From assembly GCA_030597485.1 (NCBI GenBank), contig JAUVRU010000197.1, forward strand, positions 1 through 5,276: 5,276 bases of DNA, read 5' to 3'. The position numbers and the translations under genes were made by a program. Positions 1-5,066 of the stretch are shown piece by piece. Below the pieces are notes generated by a model. It worked only from the letters and a program-made list of their open reading frames with translations, searched no databases and was not told the DNA's origin. Each line of letters starts with the position of its first letter. Position 1 is the first letter of the stretch. The stretch is from Anaerolineae bacterium (lineage in GTDB: Bacteria > Chloroflexota > Anaerolineae > 4572-78 > NAK82).

Positions 1-512
1 ATTTGCCTTTCTTCATCCTGTCGCAGCGCTTCATGCCGCCGGTGGCGGTGATCTTCCCATTCCTGCTCTTCTTCAAGACCCTGAAATGGATGGATACCTA
101 CCAAGCCCTGATCGTCGTCTATCTCACCTTCAATCTGCCCTATGCGGTATGGATGATGCGTGGCTTTTTCCTGGAGGTTCCGCGTGAGATAGAAGAATCG
201 GCACTGGTAGATGGGTGTTCGCCCTTCGGAGCGTTTTGGCGCATCGCCTTGCCATTGGTGACCCCCGGACTGGTGGCCACGGGTGTGTTCTGCTTCATCT
301 TCGCTTGGACCGAGTTCTTCTTCGCCCTCTCCCTGACAAAGTCACATGCGGTGCCATTTTCGGTGTTCATCGTCAATTTCTTCGGGAACTTGGGGGGGCA
401 GTGGGGGCAAAGCGGGGCCGCATCCATCTTGAGCGTGTTGCCCCTGTTCCTTATGAGTTTCGTCGTGCAACGGTACCTGGTGCGTGGTCTGACCGTGGGT
501 GCGGTGAAATAG
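1..512 (+). CDS. Carbohydrate ABC transporter permease, MalG-type (CUT1), copy 1; 5' end outside window
   Basis: This is the C-terminal part of an inner-membrane permease that would form half of the sugar channel of a CUT1 ABC importer. The frame is open from the window edge, so the codon TTG at 3 is internal: it aligns with Leu107 of the 275-residue copies downstream, and about 106 residues lie upstream of the window. Visible in order (numbered as in the full copies) are the conserved LPFFILSQRFMPP segment (TM3, 107-131), TM4 (about 139-162), the cytoplasmic EAA coupling loop with EESALVDG (170-177) and FWRIALPL (184-191), TM5, a periplasmic loop at about 218-243, TM6, and the typical CUT1 tail QRYLVRGLTVGAVK. 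It ends in TAG. Against copy 2 it shows 30 differences in 169 residues, 21 of them in residues 215-252. The permease family is sure; the substrate is unknown. Confidence 0.93.
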   Translation, partial: LPFFILSQRFMPPVAVIFPFLLFFKTLKWMDTYQALIVVYLTFNLPYAVWMMRGFFLEVPREIEESALVDGCSPFGAFWRIALPLVTPGLVATGVFCFIFAWTEFFFALSLTKSHAVPFSVFIVNFFGNLGGQWGQSGAASILSVLPLFLMSFVVQRYLVRGLTVGAVK

Positions 513-550
513 GGGCAAAGCCAAATGCCAATCGGTGCTCAAGCATTTTC

Positions 551-557
551 AGGAGGG
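551..557 (+). promoter_or_regulatory. Shine-Dalgarno deciding the start of permease copy 2
   Basis: AGGAGGG lies 5 nt upstream of the GTG at 563. It settles the start of copy 2, whose frame happens to stay open far upstream through copy 1. The GTG start also gives a 275-residue protein whose N-terminus aligns with copies 3 and 4. Confidence 0.8.
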
Positions 558-562
558 ATTGC

Positions 563-1390
563 GTGACTGCACCAACGCGCAAAGCAATCTACCAAACACT
601 GCGGTATGTTGTGGCCGCCGCAGCGCTGGCGTTCTTCCTGTTTCCCATCGTGTGGATTTGCCTGACGGCCTTCAAGACAGGGGACGAGTTCCTGAAGAGC
701 CCGCCGGTGTGGATTCCCCGCCACCCTTCGTTTCACTACTTCGAACGTGTGATCGCATCCGGAGGCTTGAAAGCGTTGGCAAACAGCCTGATCATATCCT
801 CGTCAGTCACACTGCTGGCGCTTATCATCGGCTCGTTGGCAGCTTACGGTCTGGCACGCTACAAGGTTGGTGGTGACAACTTGCCTTTCTTCATCCTGTC
901 GCAGCGCTTCATGCCGCCGGTGGCATTGATCTTTCCATTTATCCTGTTCTTCAAGACGCTGAAATGGATGGATACGCTCCAGGCACTGGTCGTCGTTTAC
1001 CTCACCTTCAACCTGCCCTATGCGGTATGGATGATGCGTGGCTTTTTCCTGGAGATTCCGCGTGAGATAGAAGAATCGGCACTGGTAGATGGGTGTTCGC
1101 CTCTTGGGGCGTTTTGGCGCATCGCCTTGCCCTTGGTGACCCCGGGACTGGTGGCCACCGGCGTGTTCTGCTTTATCTTCGCCTGGTCTGAGCTCTTCTT
1201 TGCGGTATCTTTGACGCGAACAGATGCTGTGCCACTGTCGGTACACTTGCCGTACTTCTTTGGCAAATACACGGTTTTCTGGGGAGAGATCGGGGCCTCG
1301 TCGATCATAGCGATGGCGCCCCTGTTCCTGATGAGTTTCGTCGTGCAGCGTTACCTGGTGCGCGGCCTGACGTTGGGCGCCGTGAAGTAG
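563..1390 (+). CDS. Carbohydrate ABC transporter permease, MalG-type (CUT1), copy 2
   Basis: This is a 275-residue inner-membrane permease for ATP-driven sugar import. GTG is chosen as start because AGGAGGG sits 5 nt upstream and the length then equals copies 3 and 4. Expected topology is six TM helices: TM1 about 14-36, periplasmic loop 37-72, TM2 73-97, TM3 107-131, TM4 139-162, TM5 194-217, periplasmic loop 218-243 and TM6 244-262. The cytoplasmic EAA motif, which docks on the ATPase, reads EESALVDGCS (170-179) followed by FWRIALPL (184-191). The C-terminus QRYLVRGLTLGAVK is typical of MalG-like subunits. It follows copy 1 after 50 bp and precedes copy 3 by 49 bp. Its TM5-TM6 loop is the most divergent of the four, with HLPYFFGKYTVFWGEIGAS where the others keep a V-N core. 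The substrate cannot be read from the sequence, and the MalF partner, binding protein and ATPase are not in the window. Confidence 0.95.
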   Translation: MTAPTRKAIYQTLRYVVAAAALAFFLFPIVWICLTAFKTGDEFLKSPPVWIPRHPSFHYFERVIASGGLKALANSLIISSSVTLLALIIGSLAAYGLARYKVGGDNLPFFILSQRFMPPVALIFPFILFFKTLKWMDTLQALVVVYLTFNLPYAVWMMRGFFLEIPREIEESALVDGCSPLGAFWRIALPLVTPGLVATGVFCFIFAWSELFFAVSLTRTDAVPLSVHLPYFFGKYTVFWGEIGASSIIAMAPLFLMSFVVQRYLVRGLTLGAVK

Positions 1391-1439
1391 ATGCTGTGGT
1401 TATGCTGATCACCTATCAAGTATCTGCAAGAGAGGTTTT

Positions 1440-2267
1440 GTGACGGCGCGAAGGCGTAGGTTCATTTCTCAGGCAATTCGATATGTTCTGGCTGCCGTGG
1501 CTCTAGCTTTCTTCCTGTTACCCATCTCGTGGATCTGCATGACGGCTTTCAAGACTGGCGATTGGATATACAAAACCCCACCGGTCTGGTTTGCGCCCGA
1601 TCCCACCCTTGTGCATTTCGAGATATTTATTGAGTCTGGTGGCCTGAAAGCGCTGGCGAACAGCATCATCATTGCCACCTCAGCCACAGCGTTGGCGCTG
1701 CTGATCGGCTCTTTGGCCGCCTATGGCCTGGCTCGCTACCGGGTTGGGGGCACCAATCTGCCCTTCTTCATCCTGTCTCAACGGTTCATGCCGCCGGTGG
1801 TCATTGTCTTCCCATTCCTGATGATTTTCAAGATGTTGAAATGGATGGACACCTATCAGGCTCTCATCGTCATCTATCTTACCTTCAACCTGCCATACGC
1901 GGTATGGATGATGCGGGGCTTCTTCCTGGAGATCCCTCTTGAGGTGGAGGAATCGGCGCTCGTGGTCGGATGTTCGCCCTTCGGGGCTTTCTGGCGCATC
2001 GCCCTGCCGTTGGTTACACCCGGGCTGGTGGCTACAGGCGTGTTCTGCTTCATCTTTGCCTGGGCCGAGTTCTTCTTTGCGGTCTGCCTGACGCGGTCAA
2101 AAGCTATGCCGCTGTCAGTGTTTCTGGTGAACTCTTTTGGTAAGGGCGAGATCATGTGGGGACAGATTGCAGCCACGTCTATTGTGGCAATGGTGCCCAT
2201 GTTTCTCGTGAGCGTGGCCGTGCAACGATACCTGGTGCGCGGCCTGACCATGGGGGCAGTGAAGTAG
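1440..2267 (+). CDS. Carbohydrate ABC transporter permease, MalG-type (CUT1), copy 3, altered EAA motif
   Basis: This 275-residue paralogue has the same six-helix layout as its neighbours. The GTG start at 1440 follows AGAGG (1431-1435) by 4 nt, a weaker and tighter ribosome binding site than those of copies 2 and 4. The first periplasmic loop (TGDWIYKTPPVWFAPDPTL) and the TM5-TM6 loop (LVNSFGKGEIMWGQIAA) differ clearly from the other copies. The outstanding oddity is in the EAA coupling loop, where the conserved Asp of the DG pair is Val (EESALVVG; codon GTC at 1965-1967, GAT in the other three copies). This residue is strongly conserved in MalG-type permeases, so coupling to the ATPase may be altered. 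Otherwise the gene is intact and has no frameshift or internal stop, so it is annotated as functional rather than as a pseudogene. Confidence 0.94.
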   Translation: MTARRRRFISQAIRYVLAAVALAFFLLPISWICMTAFKTGDWIYKTPPVWFAPDPTLVHFEIFIESGGLKALANSIIIATSATALALLIGSLAAYGLARYRVGGTNLPFFILSQRFMPPVVIVFPFLMIFKMLKWMDTYQALIVIYLTFNLPYAVWMMRGFFLEIPLEVEESALVVGCSPFGAFWRIALPLVTPGLVATGVFCFIFAWAEFFFAVCLTRSKAMPLSVFLVNSFGKGEIMWGQIAATSIVAMVPMFLVSVAVQRYLVRGLTMGAVK

Positions 2268-2322
2268 AGAGCAAGGCCCAGCCCCCCAAGTTTTGAGCAA
2301 ATTCCTTTTTTGGAGACAGTGA

Positions 2323-3150
2323 ATGAGTTCACGGACACGTAGGAATGTGATTCAAGTATTTCGGTATGTCATCTCTGTGGTAGCTTTGTTGTTCTTCCTG
2401 TTTCCCATCCTGTGGATTTCCCTCACGGCCTTCAAGACACCCAACGAGTTCTTGACAACTCCGCCGGTGTGGATCCCTCGCAGTCCGAGCTTGGTCTACT
2501 TCAAGCATGTGATCCAGACAGGGGGGCCGAAAGCGCTGGCGAACAGTTTCATCATTTCCACTTCGTCCACAGCGCTGGCGCTGCTGATCGGCTCCTTGGC
2601 CGCCTATGGGCTGGCTCGCTACAAAACCGGTGGGGACAACTTACCCTTCTTCATCCTGTCTCAACGATTCATGCCGCCAGTGGCGGTGATCTTCCCGTTT
2701 CTGCTGTTTTTCAAGACGTTGAAGTGGATGGATACGCACCAGGCCCTGATCCTCATCTATCTCACCTTCAACCTGCCATATGCGGTATGGATGATGCGAG
2801 GTTTCTTCCTGGAGATTCCGGTTGAGATCGAGGAGTCGGCATTGGTGGATGGATGCTCCCGGTTTGGGACATTTTGGCGCATTGCGTTGCCGCTGGTCAC
2901 GCCGGGTCTGGTGGCCACTGGTGTGTTCTGCTTCATATTTGCCTGGGCCGAGTTCTTCTTTGCTGTAGCGCTCACCCGATCAAATGCTACGACACTGTCG
3001 GTATATATTGTCAATTTCTTCGGCAAGATGATGGTGCAGTGGGGGGAGGTGGGAGCGACATCCTTGCTGGCGATGGTGCCATTATTTGTTCTGAGCTTCA
3101 TCGTGCAGCGCTATCTGGTGCGCGGCCTGACCCTGGGGGCAATCAAATAG
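2323..3150 (+). CDS. Carbohydrate ABC transporter permease, MalG-type (CUT1), copy 4
   Basis: This is the last copy of the array, 275 residues, and the only intact one with an ATG start. GGAG at 2312-2315 lies 7 nt upstream. It keeps the conserved LPFFILSQRFMPP block (107-119), a canonical EAA loop (EESALVDGCS, then FWRIALPL) and the tail QRYLVRGLTLGAIK, and ends in TAG. Sequence around TM2 (about 2570-2625) is almost identical at DNA level to copy 3 and clearly different from copy 2, so copies 3 and 4 group together there. Its periplasmic TM5-TM6 loop (SNATTLSVYIVNFFGKMMVQWGE) is unique in the array. A longer leader of 138 bp separates it from the dehydrogenase gene. The role is an inner-membrane channel subunit for a carbohydrate or polyol; which binding protein it serves is unknown. 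Confidence 0.95.
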   Translation: MSSRTRRNVIQVFRYVISVVALLFFLFPILWISLTAFKTPNEFLTTPPVWIPRSPSLVYFKHVIQTGGPKALANSFIISTSSTALALLIGSLAAYGLARYKTGGDNLPFFILSQRFMPPVAVIFPFLLFFKTLKWMDTHQALILIYLTFNLPYAVWMMRGFFLEIPVEIEESALVDGCSRFGTFWRIALPLVTPGLVATGVFCFIFAWAEFFFAVALTRSNATTLSVYIVNFFGKMMVQWGEVGATSLLAMVPLFVLSFIVQRYLVRGLTLGAIK

Positions 3151-3235
3151 GTGCTCCTCGTCAACGAGAGACGAGTGAACAAAAATGCACGCTGAGTTGG
3201 CTAACAAGCGTGGTTCAGTGCTCAAGGAGGCACTG

Positions 3236-3289
3236 ATGCAAACGTCCAGCATTTCAAGATGCTGGATGCAAGAAACAGGAGGCAAGTGA
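3236..3289 (+). CDS. Possible leader peptide (17 codons) overlapping the dehydrogenase start
   Basis: A short ORF reads MQTSSISRCWMQETGGK. A perfect Shine-Dalgarno sequence, AAGGAGG at 3224-3230, lies 5 nt before its ATG, which is at least as good as that of any gene in the window. Its TGA stop overlaps the dehydrogenase ATG as TGATG at 3287-3291, the arrangement typical of translational coupling. A 10 bp hairpin (3243-3268) and the Shine-Dalgarno of the dehydrogenase (3277-3282) both lie inside it. These facts are visible in the sequence; that it is translated or regulatory is inference. It could instead be the relic of a duplicated start region, since the same SD-plus-ATG sequence recurs 52 bp downstream. 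The peptide matches no family I recognise and has no run of a single amino acid that would suggest classical attenuation. Confidence 0.4.
   Translation: MQTSSISRCWMQETGGK
3243..3268 (+). promoter_or_regulatory. RNA hairpin in the leader before the dehydrogenase gene
   Basis: CGTCCAGCAT (3243-3252) pairs with ATGCTGGATG (3259-3268) around a 6-nt loop TTCAAG, giving ten pairs with one G-U. No T-run follows, so it is not an intrinsic terminator. It lies 8 nt upstream of the dehydrogenase Shine-Dalgarno and inside the possible leader ORF. It could modulate translation or protect a processed mRNA end; that role is inferred only. Confidence 0.45.
3277..3282 (+). promoter_or_regulatory. Shine-Dalgarno deciding the start of the zinc dehydrogenase
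   Basis: AGGAGG lies 6 nt before the ATG at 3289. This favours that start over the in-frame ATG at 3259, which would put the ribosome binding site inside the coding region and falls within the hairpin stem. It also beats the GTG at 3286, which is only 3 nt away from the site. Confidence 0.8.
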
Positions 3290-4308
3290 TGCAAGTCTTG
3301 GTTGCACACGCTCCACGAGAGATGGCGGTCGAGGAGCGACCTAAACCGGAGCCTGGCCCGGGCGAGGTCCAGGTGAAGACTCGGGTGGTGGCCCTCTGTG
3401 GTTCGGACCTCCACCTGTACGACGGGACCCATCCCTATCGCACCTACCCCACGATCTTTGGGCACGAGGCTTCAGGATGGGTGACCCAGGTAGGTGATGG
3501 GGTGAGCGAGCTGAGCAAGGGCGATCACGTGGTTCTGGAGCCCTGCATGTGGTGCGGGGAGTGCTACCCCTGCAGCATCGGCCGTTACAACTGCTGCAGC
3601 CGGATGCGGACGATTGGGGTGACCGAGCCCGGCGCGCTGGCCGACTTTTATGTTGCGCCGGCTCGTGCTCTGCACAGAATACCTGAGGACCTATCGCCCC
3701 AGGCTGCTTCCCTGTGTGAGCCTCACTCTGTCGGCTTCCACGCCAATGCCCGCGGTGGCGTCAACGACAGCGATCAGGTCGTTGTCATTGGGGCCGGGCC
3801 AATTGGTCTGACGATTCTGGCCGGTGCCAAACTGCGGGGGGCACAGGTGGCGATCATTGATCTGATAGACAAACGGTTGGAAACCGCCCGGCGCATGGGC
3901 GCCGACCTGACGATCAACGCCGACAAGGCTGACCCGGTGGAAACCATCCGTGAATGGACCGGGGGCAACATGGCCAGCGTGGTGGTGGAAGCGGTGGGCC
4001 AACCAAAAACCATTGAGAGCACCATCCAGCTGGTTGCCGACGGTGGACGGGTGGTCATCGCCGGCGTGACCGAGGAGTTCTTCAGCCTAAGGGGCGTGGA
4101 CATCACCAAGAAGGAGTTGACCATCTACGGCTCGCGCAACAACCTGGGCGTCTTCAAAGACGCCGTGGAATATGTGACCAACAACGCGGACCTGGCAGCG
4201 ACGATGATCACCCGCGAGTATCCCTTCGAGGATGCAATCGAGGCCTTCGAGACCACTCTGGCACATCCGGAGCAGGTGTGCAAGGTGGTCATCAATTTTG
4301 AAACTTGA
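3289..4308 (+). CDS. Zinc-dependent, NAD-type medium-chain dehydrogenase (sorbitol/threonine dehydrogenase-like)
   Basis: This is a 339-residue cytoplasmic oxidoreductase of the zinc alcohol dehydrogenase (MDR) family, expected to oxidise a secondary hydroxyl of a polyol, sugar acid or related compound. The N-terminal GroES-like domain carries likely catalytic zinc ligands Cys37 (ALCGSDLH), His59-Glu60 (FGHEASG) and Glu144 (CEPHSVGFHA). A structural-zinc lobe has Cys89, Cys92, Cys95 and Cys103, with two extra cysteines at 86 and 102. The Rossmann domain has GAGPIG at 168-173, and Asp191 at the end of the second strand (VAIIDLIDKR) favours NAD(H) over NADP(H). The start at 3289 is set by AGGAGG 6 nt upstream; an in-frame ATG at 3259 is rejected. 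Length and motifs fit sorbitol, L-threonine or sugar-phosphate dehydrogenases, and the motifs alone do not decide between them. The neighbouring sugar permeases favour a polyol or sugar derivative imported by them. Confidence 0.92.
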   Translation: MQVLVAHAPREMAVEERPKPEPGPGEVQVKTRVVALCGSDLHLYDGTHPYRTYPTIFGHEASGWVTQVGDGVSELSKGDHVVLEPCMWCGECYPCSIGRYNCCSRMRTIGVTEPGALADFYVAPARALHRIPEDLSPQAASLCEPHSVGFHANARGGVNDSDQVVVIGAGPIGLTILAGAKLRGAQVAIIDLIDKRLETARRMGADLTINADKADPVETIREWTGGNMASVVVEAVGQPKTIESTIQLVADGGRVVIAGVTEEFFSLRGVDITKKELTIYGSRNNLGVFKDAVEYVTNNADLAATMITREYPFEDAIEAFETTLAHPEQVCKVVINFET

Positions 4309-4346
4309 GAACCGACCAGCATCGATCTCGTTCGACACAGACTTTC

Positions 4347-4351
4347 AGGAG
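4347..4351 (+). promoter_or_regulatory. Shine-Dalgarno for the GTG start at 4360
   Basis: AGGAG lies 8 nt before the GTG at 4360. It supports this non-ATG start in a 51 bp gap with no terminator-like structure, so the gene is probably co-transcribed with the dehydrogenase. Confidence 0.65.
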
Positions 4352-4359
4352 ATTGACCG

Positions 4360-4881
4360 GTGGACAAGGAGCAGGCTCTGGAAAAGGCTTACTCACTGGG
4401 CTACGAGTTCGAGCAGAAGTATGGCGTCTGTTCACAATGCGTGCTGGCTGCGCTTCAAGAAACAGTTGGCGGCATTGATGATGAGGTGTTCAAAGCTGCA
4501 CATGCTCTCGCAGGAGGCTCTGCCATAACCGGCAAAGGGACTTGCGGAGCCCTCTCTGGTGGCATGATGGCTATCAGCACCAGGTTCGGCCGAGACCGGG
4601 CGATTCTCAAGACTGTTCCTTCCAGAGCGCCCCTCGAATTGGCGAAGGTCTTGTACGACAGGTTCGTCAACGAGTTTGGCAGCCCCATATGCGCTGGCGT
4701 ACAGGAGACCAAGTTTGGCCGCTCCTTTGATCTCTGGGACACGGACGACTATCGGGCATTTGAAGATGCGGGCGGGCACCAGGACAAGTGCCCCGATGTG
4801 GTTGGCAAAACGGCGATGTGGACAGCAGAGATACTCCTGGAAGCGGAAGGCACAACACAGCAACAAGATGATCCGTACTGA
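4360..4881 (+). CDS. C_GCAxxG_C_C family putative redox-active protein
   Basis: This is a 173-residue soluble protein with the cysteine layout of the C_GCAxxG_C_C family, a group of putative redox or metal-binding proteins frequent in anaerobes whose biochemical role is not established. Visible in order are an N-terminal helix with CSQCVLAAL (Cys24, Cys27), a GG-rich turn followed by GTCGALSGGMMA (Cys62), a region around 100-114 with FGSPIC (Cys111), and DKCPDVVGKTAMWTAEILL (Cys144) near the C-terminus. There is no signal peptide or membrane segment. The start is GTG, supported by AGGAG 8 nt upstream. It begins 51 bp after the dehydrogenase, which suggests a shared operon and perhaps a role in handling the electrons released there. 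That link is inference. The terminator-like hairpin at 4921-4942 follows 39 bp after its stop. Confidence 0.85.
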   Translation: MDKEQALEKAYSLGYEFEQKYGVCSQCVLAALQETVGGIDDEVFKAAHALAGGSAITGKGTCGALSGGMMAISTRFGRDRAILKTVPSRAPLELAKVLYDRFVNEFGSPICAGVQETKFGRSFDLWDTDDYRAFEDAGGHQDKCPDVVGKTAMWTAEILLEAEGTTQQQDDPY

Positions 4882-4920
4882 GCTCTGGCGTTTTCCACGG
4901 CAGCGCTGTTTCCTGCGGAG

Positions 4921-4942
4921 CAAGGCATCTGAGGATGCCTTG
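4921..4942 (+). terminator. Terminator-like hairpin after the redox-protein gene
   Basis: CAAGGCATC (4921-4929) pairs perfectly with GATGCCTTG (4934-4942) around the tetraloop TGAG, and a further G-U pair is possible outside. The following bases, TCTTACCC, are only weakly T-rich. It may be a partial or Rho-assisted terminator, or an mRNA-end stabiliser, rather than a strong intrinsic terminator. Confidence 0.5.
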
Positions 4943-4967
4943 TCTTACCCGCCCATTTGCATCTGAC

Positions 4968-5012
4968 GCGAATCGTGCGAATGTCATACCCTCTGGATGC
5001 TCCACGATTCGC
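4968..5012. promoter_or_regulatory. 10 bp perfect inverted repeat upstream of the MBL-fold gene
   Basis: GCGAATCGTG (4968-4977) and CACGATTCGC (5003-5012) are exact reverse complements separated by 25 nt. The spacer can form a small inner stem (CATACC 4985-4990 with GGATG 4995-4999, one bulged A). GCGAAT also repeats directly at 4977-4982, giving three half-sites. It could be a regulator binding site or a structured 5' leader; the sequence does not decide. Confidence 0.5.
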
Positions 5013-5054
5013 CACAATCCAGATCTCCAGGCAAGAGATCCTTACAGACAAGAT

Positions 5055-5059
5055 AGGAG
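5055..5059 (+). promoter_or_regulatory. Shine-Dalgarno for the GTG start at 5067
   Basis: AGGAG lies 7 nt before the GTG at 5067. It fixes the start of the last gene, which the window truncates. Confidence 0.7.
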
Positions 5060-5066
5060 AAATTAC

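Larger units (their letters stand above)
1..3150 (+). repeat. Tandem array of paralogous permease genes, period about 880 bp
   Basis: Four homologous units end at 512, 1390, 2267 and 3150, giving periods of 878, 877 and 883 bp. The coding parts align without a single indel, while the spacers (513-562, 1391-1439, 2268-2322) show no clear similarity to one another. Copies 1 and 2 share an 89 bp stretch with only one mismatch (135-223 against 1013-1101). The array may continue upstream of the window. Confidence 0.9.
3225..3294 (+). repeat. Duplicated ribosome-binding-site/start sequence
   Basis: Two near-identical copies flank the leader ORF: aggaggcactgatgcaa (3225-3241) and aggaggcaagtgatgcaa (3277-3294). 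They differ only by C versus AG in the middle. Each holds a Shine-Dalgarno core and an ATG followed by CAA. The first starts the 17-codon leader and the second starts the dehydrogenase. Confidence 0.6.
4882..5066. other. Intergenic region of 185 bp with three hairpins
   Basis: No coding sequence is convincing here. The gap holds a terminator-like hairpin (4921-4942), a 10 bp perfect inverted repeat (4968-5012), a 6 bp hairpin (GATCTC at 5022-5027 with GAGATC at 5035-5040, 7-nt loop) and the ribosome binding site of the next gene. No good -35/-10 pair could be found by eye. Confidence 0.6.

Noticed and set aside
215..562. In-frame upstream extension of permease copy 2 overlapping copy 1
   Set aside because: The frame is open only by chance through copy 1 in another frame. 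The GTG at 563 has a strong ribosome binding site and yields the same 275-residue length and N-terminus as copies 3 and 4.
1440..2267. Copy 3 as a pseudogene because of the EAA Asp-to-Val change
   Set aside because: The frame is full length with intact start, stop and helices. One substitution is not enough to call decay.
140..3101. Recurrent antisense ORFs within each permease copy with similar predicted peptides
   Set aside because: They are mirror images of the conserved sense coding region, so their similarity follows from the paralogy. They have no ribosome binding sites of their own and low-complexity, basic peptides.
1..3150. Assembly artefact duplicating one permease gene
   Set aside because: Substitutions are spread through all copies, including silent sites, loops and fully different spacers, and every frame is intact. 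That is not the pattern of a misassembly, though long reads would still be useful for copy number.
3151..3178. Terminator after permease copy 4
   Set aside because: Only 4-5 bp stems (CTCG with CGAG, or CTCGT with ACGAG) can form and no T-run follows.
3259..3288. ATG at 3259 as start of the dehydrogenase
   Set aside because: It lies in the hairpin stem with no Shine-Dalgarno at a suitable distance, whereas AGGAGG is 6 nt before the ATG at 3289 and the family N-terminus begins there.
4957..4990. Promoter for the MBL gene (TTGCAT with a CATAC-like -10)
   Set aside because: The spacing is over 20 bp and the -10 match is poor.
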